Assembly: GCF_002005205.3 (NCBI RefSeq)
Contig: NZ_CP019702.2
Location: 496,001 to 560,000 of the forward strand
DNA from: Rhizobium rhizogenes
GTDB taxonomy: Bacteria; Pseudomonadota; Alphaproteobacteria; Rhizobiales; Rhizobiaceae
Reading direction: 5' to 3'
DNA length: 64,000 bases
This document shows positions 18,509-27,853 of this stretch, piece after piece. Made by a program: the position numbers and the translations under genes. Under the pieces are notes generated by a model, which worked only from the letters and a program-made list of their open reading frames with translations, ran no database searches and had not been told where the DNA came from. Each line of letters opens with the position of its first letter. Position 1 is the first letter of the stretch.

Positions 18509-20044
18509 TCACTCTTCCCAATGCACATCCGTCAGCACATTCGAGGGAATGGGCTCGTTTTCCCACAGCCCCTTCACCTTCCTGTCCCAGACGCCAAGCT
18601 TCGGCATCACGAACAGAAAGAGAGCCGGCACATCTTCGGCGAGGATTTTCTGGGCATCACCATAAAGCTTTTCCTGCTCCCCGGCATCCGCCGTCTTTTC
18701 GACGCTGGCGATGACCTCATTGAAGGTCGGGTTCCTGTAGTTGAAATAATAGGGATCGCGGGAATAGATATCGATATCCATCGGCTCGGCATGGGCGACG
18801 ATGGTCATGTCGTAATCCGCACCCTTCAAAACATCCGCCACCCATTTGGCCGGAAATTCGGTGGTCTCGATGGTCATCGTCACACCGATTTCAGCCAGCA
18901 TCGCCTGCAGGATCTGCGAGGTGCGCTGGGCATAGGCCATCTGCGGCGCCTTGATGGTGAAGCTGAAACCATCAGCATACCCCGCTTCGGCAAGCAGTGC
19001 TCTCGCCTTGTCGACATCGTAAGGGTGCACCCCTGTCGTATCGATGTAACCGCGGTCATTCGGGGTGTAATGGCTGCCGATAGCCGTGCCGAAGCCGGAC
19101 CATGCACCTTCGATGACAGTGCCACGATCCACCGCCATCATCAGCGCCTGTCGCACGCGCTTGTCGTCAAAGGGTTTGCGGGCATTGTTCATGCCGGCCA
19201 CGACCTTCAGCTCGGTATTGCCGACGAAGGTGCCGAGGCGCTTGTCGCCATCGAAGGAGGTCATCAGTTCCGGCGCGCCGAATTCCGGGAAGGCATCGAT
19301 ATCGCCGGATTTCAGGGCCGCCGCCTGCGCCTGCGGATCGGACACGAAGCGGAAGGTCGCCCTGTCGAGTTTCACCGCCACGGCCTTGTCCCAATAGGCG
19401 GTGTTCTTTTCCAGTTCCACCTTGTCGCCCTTCGCCCAGTTCACGAATTTGAACGGGCCGGTGCCGACGGGCGTGGTGCGGTTATTGTCGGCGCTTTTCG
19501 GCGCGACCATGACGGATGCCGGCCAGCCGAGCCAGTAGAGAAGACTGCCGGCCGGCTGCTTCAGCTTCAGCACCAGCGTTGCGGCATCCGGCGTCTCGAT
19601 AATGTCGATGGCGGCGAAGAAACGTTTCTGCGGATTGACCGAGCTTTCACCGCGCGCCCGATCCAGCGAAAATTTGGCCACGGCGGAATCGAAGGCCTCA
19701 CCGTCGTGGAAGGTAACGCCCTTGCGCAGCTTGAATGTGTAGGTCTTGCCGTCAGGCGCAATTTCCCAGCTTTCGGCAAGCTGCGGCTTCACCTTGCCGT
19801 CGCGGTCGATCATCACCAGACCTTCAAAGACATTCTGCCAGGTCACCTGACCGATGGCGACGGGGGCGGCAATGGTCGGATCGAGACCGGCCGGTTCGAC
19901 TGCCATGCCAAGCGTCAGCGCGTTTTTCGGCGCGGCCTCGGCAACCGTTGCCGAAAGCGGCAGCCAGAGCGCAGTACCCAATGCGAGGGTCAGCGCGGTG
20001 CGGCGCGAAAGCGTTGCCGCCTGCGAAAGATAAGTGCGTGGCAT
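18509..20044 (-). CDS. Oligopeptide-type ABC importer, periplasmic binding protein
   Basis: A 511-residue SBP_bac_5 protein. The chosen N-terminus contains LSRRTALTLALGTALWLPLS and a cleavage site after VAEA; the paired arginines are compatible with Tat or Sec export. Family elements are FEGLVMIDRDGKVKPQLAES and VTFHDGEAFDSAVAKFSLDR. The start at 20044 has AGGGGA 9 bases upstream; alternatives 30 and 87 bases further up are possible. The LysR gene upstream is in the same direction and is the likely regulator. Confidence 0.88.
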   Translation of the reverse strand: MPRTYLSQAATLSRRTALTLALGTALWLPLSATVAEAAPKNALTLGMAVEPAGLDPTIAAPVAIGQVTWQNVFEGLVMIDRDGKVKPQLAESWEIAPDGKTYTFKLRKGVTFHDGEAFDSAVAKFSLDRARGESSVNPQKRFFAAIDIIETPDAATLVLKLKQPAGSLLYWLGWPASVMVAPKSADNNRTTPVGTGPFKFVNWAKGDKVELEKNTAYWDKAVAVKLDRATFRFVSDPQAQAAALKSGDIDAFPEFGAPELMTSFDGDKRLGTFVGNTELKVVAGMNNARKPFDDKRVRQALMMAVDRGTVIEGAWSGFGTAIGSHYTPNDRGYIDTTGVHPYDVDKARALLAEAGYADGFSFTIKAPQMAYAQRTSQILQAMLAEIGVTMTIETTEFPAKWVADVLKGADYDMTIVAHAEPMDIDIYSRDPYYFNYRNPTFNEVIASVEKTADAGEQEKLYGDAQKILAEDVPALFLFVMPKLGVWDRKVKGLWENEPIPSNVLTDVHWEE

Positions 20045-20226
20045 CCTTAGTCCCCTGTCTGGCGGCCGGGGCATTTTTGCCCTTCCGAAGACCACCCGTT
20101 GCAAAAAGAGTGTCATGTTGCAGGCGCACACACAATCTCGATTTTTGTGTGCTCCGTGTAGCTGAAATGGCTACACGGAAATGCAGATGGAAATCAACCT
20201 TCCGGGCAGATCGCCAGCCGTCTCGC

Positions 20227-21129
20227 TTACCCCGCCGTCGCCTCGCGCATGAAGCGCTCGATGAAATCGGCAAGCTTGGAGGCGGCGAAGGACAATTGCC
20301 GATCCGGGGCAACACAGAGATCGATCTGGGTGTGGATACCCTTCTTGCCGGCCAGCGGAACGGCGACCATCTGGCCGCTGCGGATTTCCCGCGCCACCGA
20401 AAGCGCCGGCAACAGCGTGGCGGCGGCATGGCCCAGCACCAGCTCCTTCAGCATTTCCAGAGAGCTGGTGATGAAGACGGGATCAAGCTCGATGCCGGCA
20501 TCGGCAAACAGCGTGTCGAATGCCTGCCGCGCGGCAAAACTCTTGTCTGGCAGGGCAAGCGGCAGCCCGGCCAGTTCCTTCAGAGAGACTTCCGGTTGGG
20601 CGGCGAGCGCGTGACCGGCCGGGAAGATGACATCATAGCTGATACGGGTGCGCGAGCGCACCTTCACACCCGAAAGCTTCGGCGCGAACAGGCTGACGAC
20701 CAGATCGGCCTCCGCCGCGCCCAATGCCTCCATCGCCTGCCGGGCGCTGGTAATATGCACCTCGAAACGCAGTTTTGGGTATTTCAGGCTGAACTGCGCC
20801 AGCACCGGCGCCAGAAGGTTCGCCACCGTCGCGCCATTGGCATAGACCGTGACCCGGCCGCGCTGCAGCCCTTTCAGGTCATCTATCAGCTGGTGAACAT
20901 GGTCGAGTTCGCGCAGCGTCTTGCCGGCGCGGGCAGCGAGCAGCTCTCCTGCCGCCGTCAACTTCACGCCGCGGCTGGATCGCTCCACCAGCGGCGAGCC
21001 GAAATAATATTCGAGATTTTCGATCTGCCGGCTGACCGCCGTTGGCGCGACATTCAGGTTTTCCGCCGCGGCGCGCATGGAATTGGTGCGAACCAGTTCG
21101 TCGAAATACATCAATGCGCGCAATTGCAT
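20227..21129 (-). CDS. LysR-family transcriptional regulator
   Basis: A 300-residue LysR regulator. The N-terminal winged helix shows FDELVRTNSMRAAAENLNVA then PTAVSRQIENLE in residues 8-42, followed by a LysR substrate-binding domain. The start at 21129 is the usual family start; upstream extension would run into RIME copy D. It precedes the binding-protein gene at 18509-20044 in the same direction by 182 bases. Regulation of that peptide/amide operon is inferred. Confidence 0.9.
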   Translation of the reverse strand: MQLRALMYFDELVRTNSMRAAAENLNVAPTAVSRQIENLEYYFGSPLVERSSRGVKLTAAGELLAARAGKTLRELDHVHQLIDDLKGLQRGRVTVYANGATVANLLAPVLAQFSLKYPKLRFEVHITSARQAMEALGAAEADLVVSLFAPKLSGVKVRSRTRISYDVIFPAGHALAAQPEVSLKELAGLPLALPDKSFAARQAFDTLFADAGIELDPVFITSSLEMLKELVLGHAAATLLPALSVAREIRSGQMVAVPLAGKKGIHTQIDLCVAPDRQLSFAASKLADFIERFMREATAG

Positions 21130-21160
21130 GGTCTGGATACCTTGTTTTGGCCGACACCGT

Positions 21161-21274
21161 CCGTCATGCCGGGCTTGACCCGGCATCCAGCGCGATCAAG
21201 TCCTTGATCGCAATAGAGTCTCTGACCGCGCAGACGCGCGATCGCTGGATTCCGGCTCAAGGCCGGAATGACGG
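21161..21274. repeat. RIME-like palindromic mosaic element, copy D
   Basis: A 114-bp element between LysR and the ABC ATPase gene. Outer arms are CATGCCGGGCTTGACCCGGCAT and ATTCCGGCTCAAGGCCGGAAT. The inner stem is GCGATCAAGTCCTTGATCGC, the same type as in copy A, plus GCGCAGACGCGC. Confidence 0.75.
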
Positions 21275-21306
21275 AAAATGTCATTTGACCCGACTATAGC
21301 GGCACC

Positions 21307-22056
21307 TCAAGCGCGTTTGAAACCCTCGCTCGCCACCAGCAGCTGCCTCGTATAATCAGCGCTGAACTCGCGGCTTTCCAGCGCTTCCGCCTCCAGCATT
21401 TCCACCACCTTGCCGCTTTTCATCACCGCGAGGCGATCGCACATATGGCTGATGACGCCGAGATCGTGGCTGACCATGACGAAGGTAAGGTTACGATCCT
21501 TGCGGGCCTGTTCCAGAAGGTTGAGGATTTCCGCCTGAATGGAGGCGTCGAGCGCCGAGGTCGGTTCGTCCAGCAGCAGGATTTTCGGCTCGACGATCAG
21601 CGCACGCGCAATGGCGATGCGCTGGCGCTGGCCGCCGGAAAGCTGGTGCGAATAGCGGAAGCGGAAGCCGGAACCGAGCCCCACCTCGTCCAGCGCCCGG
21701 GCAATGCGCTGTTCGCGATTGTCGAGACCGTGGATGACCAGCGGCTCAAGCAGCAGCGCATCCACCGTCTGGCGTGGGTGAAGGGAACCATAGGGGTCCT
21801 GAAACACCATCTGCACGTCGCTATAGAAGCTCTTGTCGCGGCGCTTGCCGGCATAGGAGCGTCCGGCCACCGTCAAGGAGCCTTCATCGAAATGGTTGAG
21901 GCCGGCGATGGCGCGCAGCAGCGTCGATTTGCCGGAACCGGACTCGCCGACGATACCGAAGGATTCGCCCTCGGCCACATCGATGCTGACGCTGTCGAGC
22001 GCGATGTAACCGTCGAAATCGACCACCATGTCGCGGACGGAAAGAACTGAACTCAT
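21307..22056 (-). CDS. Oligopeptide-type ABC importer, ATP-binding protein (DppF type)
   Basis: A 249-residue ATPase. Walker [10 protein letters not shown] near residue 37, LSGGQRQRI signature, [12 protein letters not shown]alker B, and MVSHDLGV are visible. The start at 22056 overlaps the stop of the DppD-type gene by 4 bases; the frame stays open upstream but that sequence is only the other reading frame of the neighbouring gene. Last gene of the dipeptidase-ABC operon. Confidence 0.92.
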   Translation of the reverse strand: MSSVLSVRDMVVDFDGYIALDSVSIDVAEGESFGIVGESGSGKSTLLRAIAGLNHFDEGSLTVAGRSYAGKRRDKSFYSDVQMVFQDPYGSLHPRQTVDALLLEPLVIHGLDNREQRIARALDEVGLGSGFRFRYSHQLSGGQRQRIAIARALIVEPKILLLDEPTSALDASIQAEILNLLEQARKDRNLTFVMVSHDLGVISHMCDRLAVMKSGKVVEMLEAEALESREFSADYTRQLLVASEGFKRA

Positions 22057-22889
22057 GCGCGCCACTCCGGCTTGCGTTCCAGAACCGGCAGCGGATGCCG
22101 GTGGCCGCCTATTTCCGGCAGGCAGTTCAGCAGGCCCTGCGTATAGGGGTGTTTGGCTTCCTTCAGATTGGCGGAAGACAGCTCCTCCACCACCTTGCCG
22201 GCATACATGACAAGAACACGGTCGCAGAAGGAGGAGACGAGCCTGAGATCGTGACTGACGAAGATCAGCCCCATGCCACGGTCGCGCACCAGCTTGTCGA
22301 GAATATCGAGCACTTCCAGCTGAACCGTCACGTCGAGCGCCGAAGTCGGTTCGTCGGCGATCAGCAGTTCCGGGCCGCAGACCAGCATCATGGCAATCAT
22401 GACGCGCTGGCCCATGCCGCCGGAGACCTCGTGCGGGTAAAGATCGAAGACGCGCCCGGGATCGCGGATCTGCACGGCTTCGAGCATCGCTAGCGTGCGC
22501 TGGCGCGCCTCGCCGCTGCCGATCTTTTCGTGGGTCCGCAAGGTTTCCATGATCTGGCGGCCGATGGTCATCACCGGGTTCAGCGAATATTTCGGGTCCT
22601 GCAGGATCATGGCCATGCGCTTGCCGCGCATGATCCGCCGTTCCTTTGCAGACGCCTTGAGCAGATCGATATCGCCGAAGCGCAGCGCAGCGGCCTCGAT
22701 GCGCGCGCTTTTCGGCGTCAGCCCCATGATGGCGCGGCCGGTCTGCGACTTGCCGGAGCCGGATTCGCCGACAATACCGAGGCGCTCGCGGCCGAGCGTG
22801 AAGGACACGCCGCGCACCGCCTCCACCAGCCCGGTGCGGGTGGGGAAGGACACGCGCAGGTTCTCTACGGTCAGAAGCGGCGCACTCAT
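22053..22889 (-). CDS. Oligopeptide-type ABC importer, ATP-binding protein (DppD type)
   Basis: A 278-residue ATPase with [17 protein letters not shown] near residue 40, [13 protein letters not shown] signature, [12 protein letters not shown] and FVSHDLRLV. The C-terminus has the conserved [15 protein letters not shown] of DppD-type proteins. The signature carries MGQR where most have RQR. Overlaps its neighbours on both sides by 4 bases, so the four genes from 21307 to 24882 are tightly coupled. Confidence 0.92.
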   Translation of the reverse strand: MSAPLLTVENLRVSFPTRTGLVEAVRGVSFTLGRERLGIVGESGSGKSQTGRAIMGLTPKSARIEAAALRFGDIDLLKASAKERRIMRGKRMAMILQDPKYSLNPVMTIGRQIMETLRTHEKIGSGEARQRTLAMLEAVQIRDPGRVFDLYPHEVSGGMGQRVMIAMMLVCGPELLIADEPTSALDVTVQLEVLDILDKLVRDRGMGLIFVSHDLRLVSSFCDRVLVMYAGKVVEELSSANLKEAKHPYTQGLLNCLPEIGGHRHPLPVLERKPEWRA

Positions 22890-23818
22890 TGGCCCGCCTC
22901 CTTGGGGTCCAGCGCGTCACGCAGGCCGTCACCTAGCAGGTTAAAACCGAGGCTGACGATGAGGATCGCCACGCCCGGCATGGCCGCGACCCACCATTGA
23001 TCGAGGATGAAGCGGCGCCCGGAAGCGATCATCGCCCCCCATTCCGGCAGCGGCGGCTGCGCGCCAAGGCCGAGGAAGCCGAGACCGGCGGCGGTGAGGA
23101 TGATGCCCGCCATATCCAGCGTCACACGCACGATGAGCGACGACAGGCAGAGCGGCATGACGTGTTTGAGGACAATGCGGAAAGGCGATGCCCCCATGAG
23201 CTTCACCGCAGCGATGAAATCGGAATTGCGGAAGGTCATGGTTTCGGCGCGGGCAATGCGCGCATAGGGCGGCCATGAGGTGAGCGCGATGGCGAGCACC
23301 GCATTCTCGATGCCCGGCCCGAGTGCCGCGACCAGCGCCAGCGCCAATACCAGCTTCGGAAAGGCAAGGAAGATATCGGTGATCCGCATCAGCACCGCAT
23401 CCACCCAGCCACCGGCGTAACCGGAAACGGTGCCGACGATGAGGCCGACGGGCGCTGCGATGATGGCGACCAAAAGCACCACGAACAGCGTCAGCCGCGA
23501 ACCGTGGATGAGGCGCGAGAGAATATCGCGGCCCTGATCGTCGGTGCCGAGCAGGTAACCTTCCGTGCCGGGCGGCAAAAGCCGCGCATTGCGCAGGTCG
23601 CCCTGCACAGGGTTATGCGGGGCCAGCACATCGGCAAACAGCGCCACGAACAGCAGCGCGATGATGATGCCGAGGCCGAGCAGCGCCAGCCGGTTTTCTG
23701 AAAACCGCCGCCAGATGACATAAGCGCGGCCAAGCCGCGCCTGTTTGCGCGAGGCCGGCCGGTCGGAGAGCAGCCATTCGCGGCTATAGGGTTTGATCGT
23801 ATCGGTCGAAAGGGTCAT
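22886..23818 (-). CDS. Oligopeptide-type ABC importer, permease (DppC type)
   Basis: A 310-residue permease. It has GTDDQGRDILSRLIHGSRLT and the loop SDFIAAVKLMGASPFRIVLK near residue 205, with C-terminus [12 protein letters not shown]. Overlaps the DppD-type and DppB-type genes by 4 bases each. Part of the dipeptidase-linked importer. Confidence 0.92.
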   Translation of the reverse strand: MTLSTDTIKPYSREWLLSDRPASRKQARLGRAYVIWRRFSENRLALLGLGIIIALLFVALFADVLAPHNPVQGDLRNARLLPPGTEGYLLGTDDQGRDILSRLIHGSRLTLFVVLLVAIIAAPVGLIVGTVSGYAGGWVDAVLMRITDIFLAFPKLVLALALVAALGPGIENAVLAIALTSWPPYARIARAETMTFRNSDFIAAVKLMGASPFRIVLKHVMPLCLSSLIVRVTLDMAGIILTAAGLGFLGLGAQPPLPEWGAMIASGRRFILDQWWVAAMPGVAILIVSLGFNLLGDGLRDALDPKEAGQ

Positions 23819-24882
23819 CGGCTGCGCGTCCTTGGATCGAGCGTCCGGTAAAGCAGATCGGAGAAGAGATTGATGCCGACGAAGATGGCGCCGATCACGA
23901 TCGTGCCGCCGAGAACGGCATTCATATCCGCATTCTGCAGGGAATTGGTGATGTAGAGGCCGAGCCCCGGCCAGGCGAAGATGGTTTCGGTCAGCACCGA
24001 ACCTTCAAGCAGACCGGCATAGGAGAGCGCAATCACGGTTACCAGCGGCACAGCGGCATTGCGCAGCGCGTGGAACCAGATGATGCGGGTTTCCGAAAGC
24101 CCCTTGGCGCGGGCCGCGACGATATATTCCTGGGCAAGCTCGTTCAGCATGAAGGAGCGTGTCATGCGGCTGATATAGGCGAGCGAAAAATAACCGAGCA
24201 GAGAAGCGGGCAGGATGATGTGGCGGAAGAGATCCCACAACACGTCCCATTGCCGCTGCCAGATCGCATCGATCAGGAAAAAGCCCGTCACCGGCGTGAA
24301 GGTGAATTCATAAACGATATCCATGCGGCCGGGATAAGCGACCCATTGCAGCCGGGCGTAAAAGACGAGCAGCGCAAGCAGGCCGAGCCAGAAGATCGGC
24401 ACGGAATAACCGATGAGGCCGATGACGCGCACGATCTGGTCGGCGATGCTGCCGCGCTTGACGGCGGCAAGCACGCCGAGCGGAATGCCGAAGACGGCGC
24501 CGATGACCGTGCCGATCGTGGCAAGCTCGATGGTTGCCGGAAACACCCGCTTGATATCCTCCATGACAGGATTGGTAGTGAGGACGGAGGTGCCGAAATC
24601 GCCCGAAAGCGCCTGCTTCAGGTAAAGGAAAAATTGCTGCCATAGCGGCAGGTTGAGGCCGAGCTGCTCACGCACCCGCTCGACCACATGTGCGGGCGCA
24701 CGATCACCGACGATCGCCAGTGCGGGATCGATCGGCACGACGCGGCCAATGAAAAATGTGACCGCCATCAGCCCCAGAAAGGTGGTGATGACGGTGACGG
24801 CGAAGCCGAGAACGGCTTTCACGCGGGCATTGGCACGGCGTTTGCCGTGCCTCGCCCTGCTGTTTGCTTCAACCATGCTCAA
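23815..24882 (-). CDS. Oligopeptide-type ABC importer, permease (DppB type)
   Basis: A 355-residue permease, somewhat longer than usual because of a basic, probably cytoplasmic N-terminus (RARHGKRRANARVK) before the first membrane segment. The loop QEYIVAARAKGLSETRIIWF is near residue 260, and the C-terminus YRTLDPRTRSR is typical. It follows the binding-protein gene by 18 bases. Confidence 0.9.
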   Translation of the reverse strand: MSMVEANSRARHGKRRANARVKAVLGFAVTVITTFLGLMAVTFFIGRVVPIDPALAIVGDRAPAHVVERVREQLGLNLPLWQQFFLYLKQALSGDFGTSVLTTNPVMEDIKRVFPATIELATIGTVIGAVFGIPLGVLAAVKRGSIADQIVRVIGLIGYSVPIFWLGLLALLVFYARLQWVAYPGRMDIVYEFTFTPVTGFFLIDAIWQRQWDVLWDLFRHIILPASLLGYFSLAYISRMTRSFMLNELAQEYIVAARAKGLSETRIIWFHALRNAAVPLVTVIALSYAGLLEGSVLTETIFAWPGLGLYITNSLQNADMNAVLGGTIVIGAIFVGINLFSDLLYRTLDPRTRSR

Positions 24883-24900
24883 GAGACCGATCCTTCCGGA

Positions 24901-26541
24901 TCATTCCTTGGAGATGGTGTAGACGTAGTTGGTGTCGAAGCTCGGGCCGAGCTTCAGGCCCTTCAGCTTGGCGGAATATCCGGCCACTTCGGTCTGCTGG
25001 AAGATGATGACGAAGGGACCCTTTGCCAGAACTTCCTTCTGCAGGTTTTCATAGATGGCGGCGCGCTTGGCGTTGTCCTTCTCCAAAAGTGCCGACTGGG
25101 TTTCCTTGGTCAGATCAGGAACGTCCCAGGCATTGCGCCATGCGAGCGTCTTGTTCTTCCCCTCATCGGAATTGTCGTAGTTGATGGTGAAGGTTTCCGC
25201 ATTCGAGTTCGGGTCGAAATAGTCCGAACCCCACTGACCGATGTAGATATCATGGGTGCGGGCGCGGTATTTGGTCAGCGTCTGCTTGCCGTCACCCGGA
25301 ATGATTTCCAGCTTGATGCCGGCCTGCGCCAGCGTCTGCTGCACGCTTTCGGCAATGCCGGTCACAGGCTGGGTGTTGCGCACATCCATGGTCACGGTGA
25401 AGCCGTCCTTCAGGCCGGCCTTTTCGAGAAGCTCCTTCGCCTTGGCGACGTCGAGCTTGTAGGGGTTCTCGTCAAGCGCGCCGAGCTGGCCCTTCGGCAG
25501 GAAGGTCTGGTGGATTTCGCCGATACCCTTGATGATCGTCGCGCCGATCGCGTCATAGTCGACCAAATATTTGAACGCCTCGATGACCTCGGGCTTCTTC
25601 AGGTTCTCGTTCTTCTGGTTGAGGCTGAAGTAATAGACCGTGCCCTTGGGCGCGGAGGTGACGGCAAGGCCTTCCTTCTTGGAAACGGCTTCCATGTCAC
25701 CCGGCTCGAGGTTACGGGCAACATCGATATCGCCGTTTTCAAGCGCCAGGCGCTGGCCGGAGCTTTCCTTCATGTGGCGATAGACGACGCGCTTCAGCTT
25801 CGGCTTCTCACCGTAATAATTCGGATTGGCTTCGAGGATGACGGCCTCGTTGGCCTTCCAGCCAAGGATCTTGTAGGGGCCGGAACCGGCATAACCGGTC
25901 TTCAGGAACTCGTTGCCGAAATCCGTGTCGTATTTGTAATCGGCGCTCGGCGTGACCGACTTCGCCTTTTCGGTGATGAGTTTCTTGTCGACCACCGAAG
26001 CAACGGTTGCGGTGAGCACGTTCAGCACGAAGCTCGGCGCATAGGGCTTGTCGACCGTCAGCACGAAGGTGTGTTCGTCGGCAGCCTTGGCCTTTTCGTT
26101 GACGTTGTCACCGCTGAGGCCGAACTGCGTCAGCAGGAATGCCGGCGACTTGTCAAGCTTCACCGCCCGCTCGAAGGAGAAGGCCACGTCTTCAGCGGTG
26201 ACCGGATTGCCGGAGGCGAATTTAAGACCGGATTTCAGCTTGAACGTATAGGTCAGGCCATCCTCGGAGGTCGTCCAGCTCTCCGCCAGATCACCGGTCA
26301 CCTTGGAAGTGTCGTTGAGATCGATGGAGACGAGCTTGCTATAGGTATTGCCGGTAACTTCGGCGGCAGACAGTTCGAAAGCCTCGCCCGGATCGAGCGT
26401 GATGATGTCATCGATGGCGAAACCTTCGACCAGCGTATCGGCCGGGGTGGCAGCGAAAGCGTGCGGCGCCGACAGCATCATCAACGACAAGGCGGCGCTG
26501 GTGCTGAGGATACGCATGGATTTGTTGAGCGATTTGATCAT
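24901..26541 (-). CDS. Oligopeptide-type ABC importer, periplasmic binding protein
   Basis: A 546-residue SBP_bac_5 protein with a signal peptide ending AFA near residue 30. Family elements: KLVSIDLNDTSKVTGDLAES, KFASGNPVTAEDVAFSFERA and a C-terminal lobe with VGPFVI-like segment. It lies between the M19 dipeptidase gene (51 bases upstream) and the DppB-type permease gene. The dipeptidase suggests that dipeptides, possibly with D-residues, are among its ligands. Confidence 0.9.
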   Translation of the reverse strand: MIKSLNKSMRILSTSAALSLMMLSAPHAFAATPADTLVEGFAIDDIITLDPGEAFELSAAEVTGNTYSKLVSIDLNDTSKVTGDLAESWTTSEDGLTYTFKLKSGLKFASGNPVTAEDVAFSFERAVKLDKSPAFLLTQFGLSGDNVNEKAKAADEHTFVLTVDKPYAPSFVLNVLTATVASVVDKKLITEKAKSVTPSADYKYDTDFGNEFLKTGYAGSGPYKILGWKANEAVILEANPNYYGEKPKLKRVVYRHMKESSGQRLALENGDIDVARNLEPGDMEAVSKKEGLAVTSAPKGTVYYFSLNQKNENLKKPEVIEAFKYLVDYDAIGATIIKGIGEIHQTFLPKGQLGALDENPYKLDVAKAKELLEKAGLKDGFTVTMDVRNTQPVTGIAESVQQTLAQAGIKLEIIPGDGKQTLTKYRARTHDIYIGQWGSDYFDPNSNAETFTINYDNSDEGKNKTLAWRNAWDVPDLTKETQSALLEKDNAKRAAIYENLQKEVLAKGPFVIIFQQTEVAGYSAKLKGLKLGPSFDTNYVYTISKE

Positions 26542-26591
26542 AGGATCTCCCCTTTTGTTATAAGATTGATTTCACTCGTGATTGGCCGTCT

Positions 26592-27647
26592 TCAGGCCGC
26601 CTCGTGCCAGGCCTCGGACAAAACGCGCAGCCAGTTTTCCCGGCATATTTTAGCAAGTTCTCCATCACCGTAGCCCGCCGATTTCAGCGCCGCAACCAGA
26701 TTGTGGTTGCCGCTGGCATCGGCGATGCCGACGGGTACCGTCGCGCCATCGAAATCCGATCCAAGCGCCACGCAATCGATGCCCATACGCTCCACCATGT
26801 AGTCGATATGGCGCACCATGTCGGAAAGCGGCGTATCGGCAATGTCACGCGCATCGGACCTGAGCATGGTCACGGCATAGTTGAGGCCCACCAGCCCGCC
26901 GCTTTCCTTGATGGCATCCATCTGCCGGTCGGTGAGATTGCGGGCAACGGGGGTAAGCGCATGCGCGTTGGAATGGCTGGCGATCAGCGGCTGGTTGGTG
27001 GTCTTCGCCACATCCCAGAAGCCTTTTTCGGTTATATGCGCGAGATCGATGAGAATGCCGAGCCGGTTGCACTCCTTCACCAGCGCGAAACCGGCATCGG
27101 TCAGACCGGGCGCGGTGTCGGGCGACATCGGATAGGAAAAGGGAACGCCGTGGCCGAAGATATTGTGCCGGCTCCAGACCGGGCCGAGCGAGCGCAGGCC
27201 GGCGGCGTGAAACACCTCCAGCGCGTCGAGATCGGCGCCGATCGCCTCGCAGCCTTCCATATGCAGCACGGCGGCGAAAATATCCTCGGCGAAGGCCTTG
27301 CGGATATCGGCTGTGGAACGGCACAGCCGCCATGCGCCGGCGCGATCGAGCCTGAGCGCGATCGCGGCTTTCTCCATGGCGATGTCGAGTGAAGGTTGAC
27401 GCTCAAGCGGAGCCGCGAGCGGCGTATCGTAATGGCCGTTCGCGTCCGGCTCCTGCAGGATCAGATCGCCTGATGGAATGTAGATGGCGCAGATGCCGCC
27501 GCCGAGACCGCCGGCCCTGGCCCGTGGCCCGTCAATATGGCCTTCGCGCGTGCCGTTTTTGAATTCCGCAACCGGATCGGCACCGGCCTTGCTGTTGCGC
27601 CACAACCGAAGCAGCACATCATTATGACCGTCGAATACTGCATGCAT
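26592..27647 (-). CDS. Membrane-dipeptidase-type (M19) dipeptidase
   Basis: A 351-residue peptidase family M19 protein (renal dipeptidase homologues). Metal ligands are visible as FDGHNDVLLRL near residue 5, the Glu in AVLHMEGCEAIG near residue 125, and the His pair in LIDLAHITEKGFWDV and PLIASHSNAHALTP. ALGSDFDGATVP near residue 293 is characteristic. These zinc enzymes hydrolyse dipeptides, often with a C-terminal D-residue. No signal peptide is seen, so it is probably cytoplasmic. It is the first gene of the dipeptide ABC operon, consistent with hydrolysis after import. Confidence 0.92.
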   Translation of the reverse strand: MHAVFDGHNDVLLRLWRNSKAGADPVAEFKNGTREGHIDGPRARAGGLGGGICAIYIPSGDLILQEPDANGHYDTPLAAPLERQPSLDIAMEKAAIALRLDRAGAWRLCRSTADIRKAFAEDIFAAVLHMEGCEAIGADLDALEVFHAAGLRSLGPVWSRHNIFGHGVPFSYPMSPDTAPGLTDAGFALVKECNRLGILIDLAHITEKGFWDVAKTTNQPLIASHSNAHALTPVARNLTDRQMDAIKESGGLVGLNYAVTMLRSDARDIADTPLSDMVRHIDYMVERMGIDCVALGSDFDGATVPVGIADASGNHNLVAALKSAGYGDGELAKICRENWLRVLSEAWHEAA

Positions 27648-27853
27648 GGGAAGAAATTCCAGTCATCGGAAAGAACAAACGGGGGTAGGCAGACGCCGGA
27701 ATGACACCGCGCGAAAGCAAACCGGCGTATTATTCACCGACCGCTATTGTCTGTCGGAAACGATCTTAGGACGATCTCTCCGAGCTTCGCAAGACACAAA
27801 TTAGGCAGCGGTGAAATTATCACCACTTGCCTTTTGCCGGAACTTGCGCAACG

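Noticed and set aside
21307..22932. A possible 541-residue fused ATPase
   Set aside because: Only the last 249 residues are an ATPase; the upstream part is another reading frame of the overlapping DppD-type gene, and an ATG in a 4-base overlap supplies a proper start.
24688..26673. A 661-codon plus-strand open frame opposite a binding-protein and permease gene
   Set aside because: Antisense to strongly supported genes and without family resemblance.
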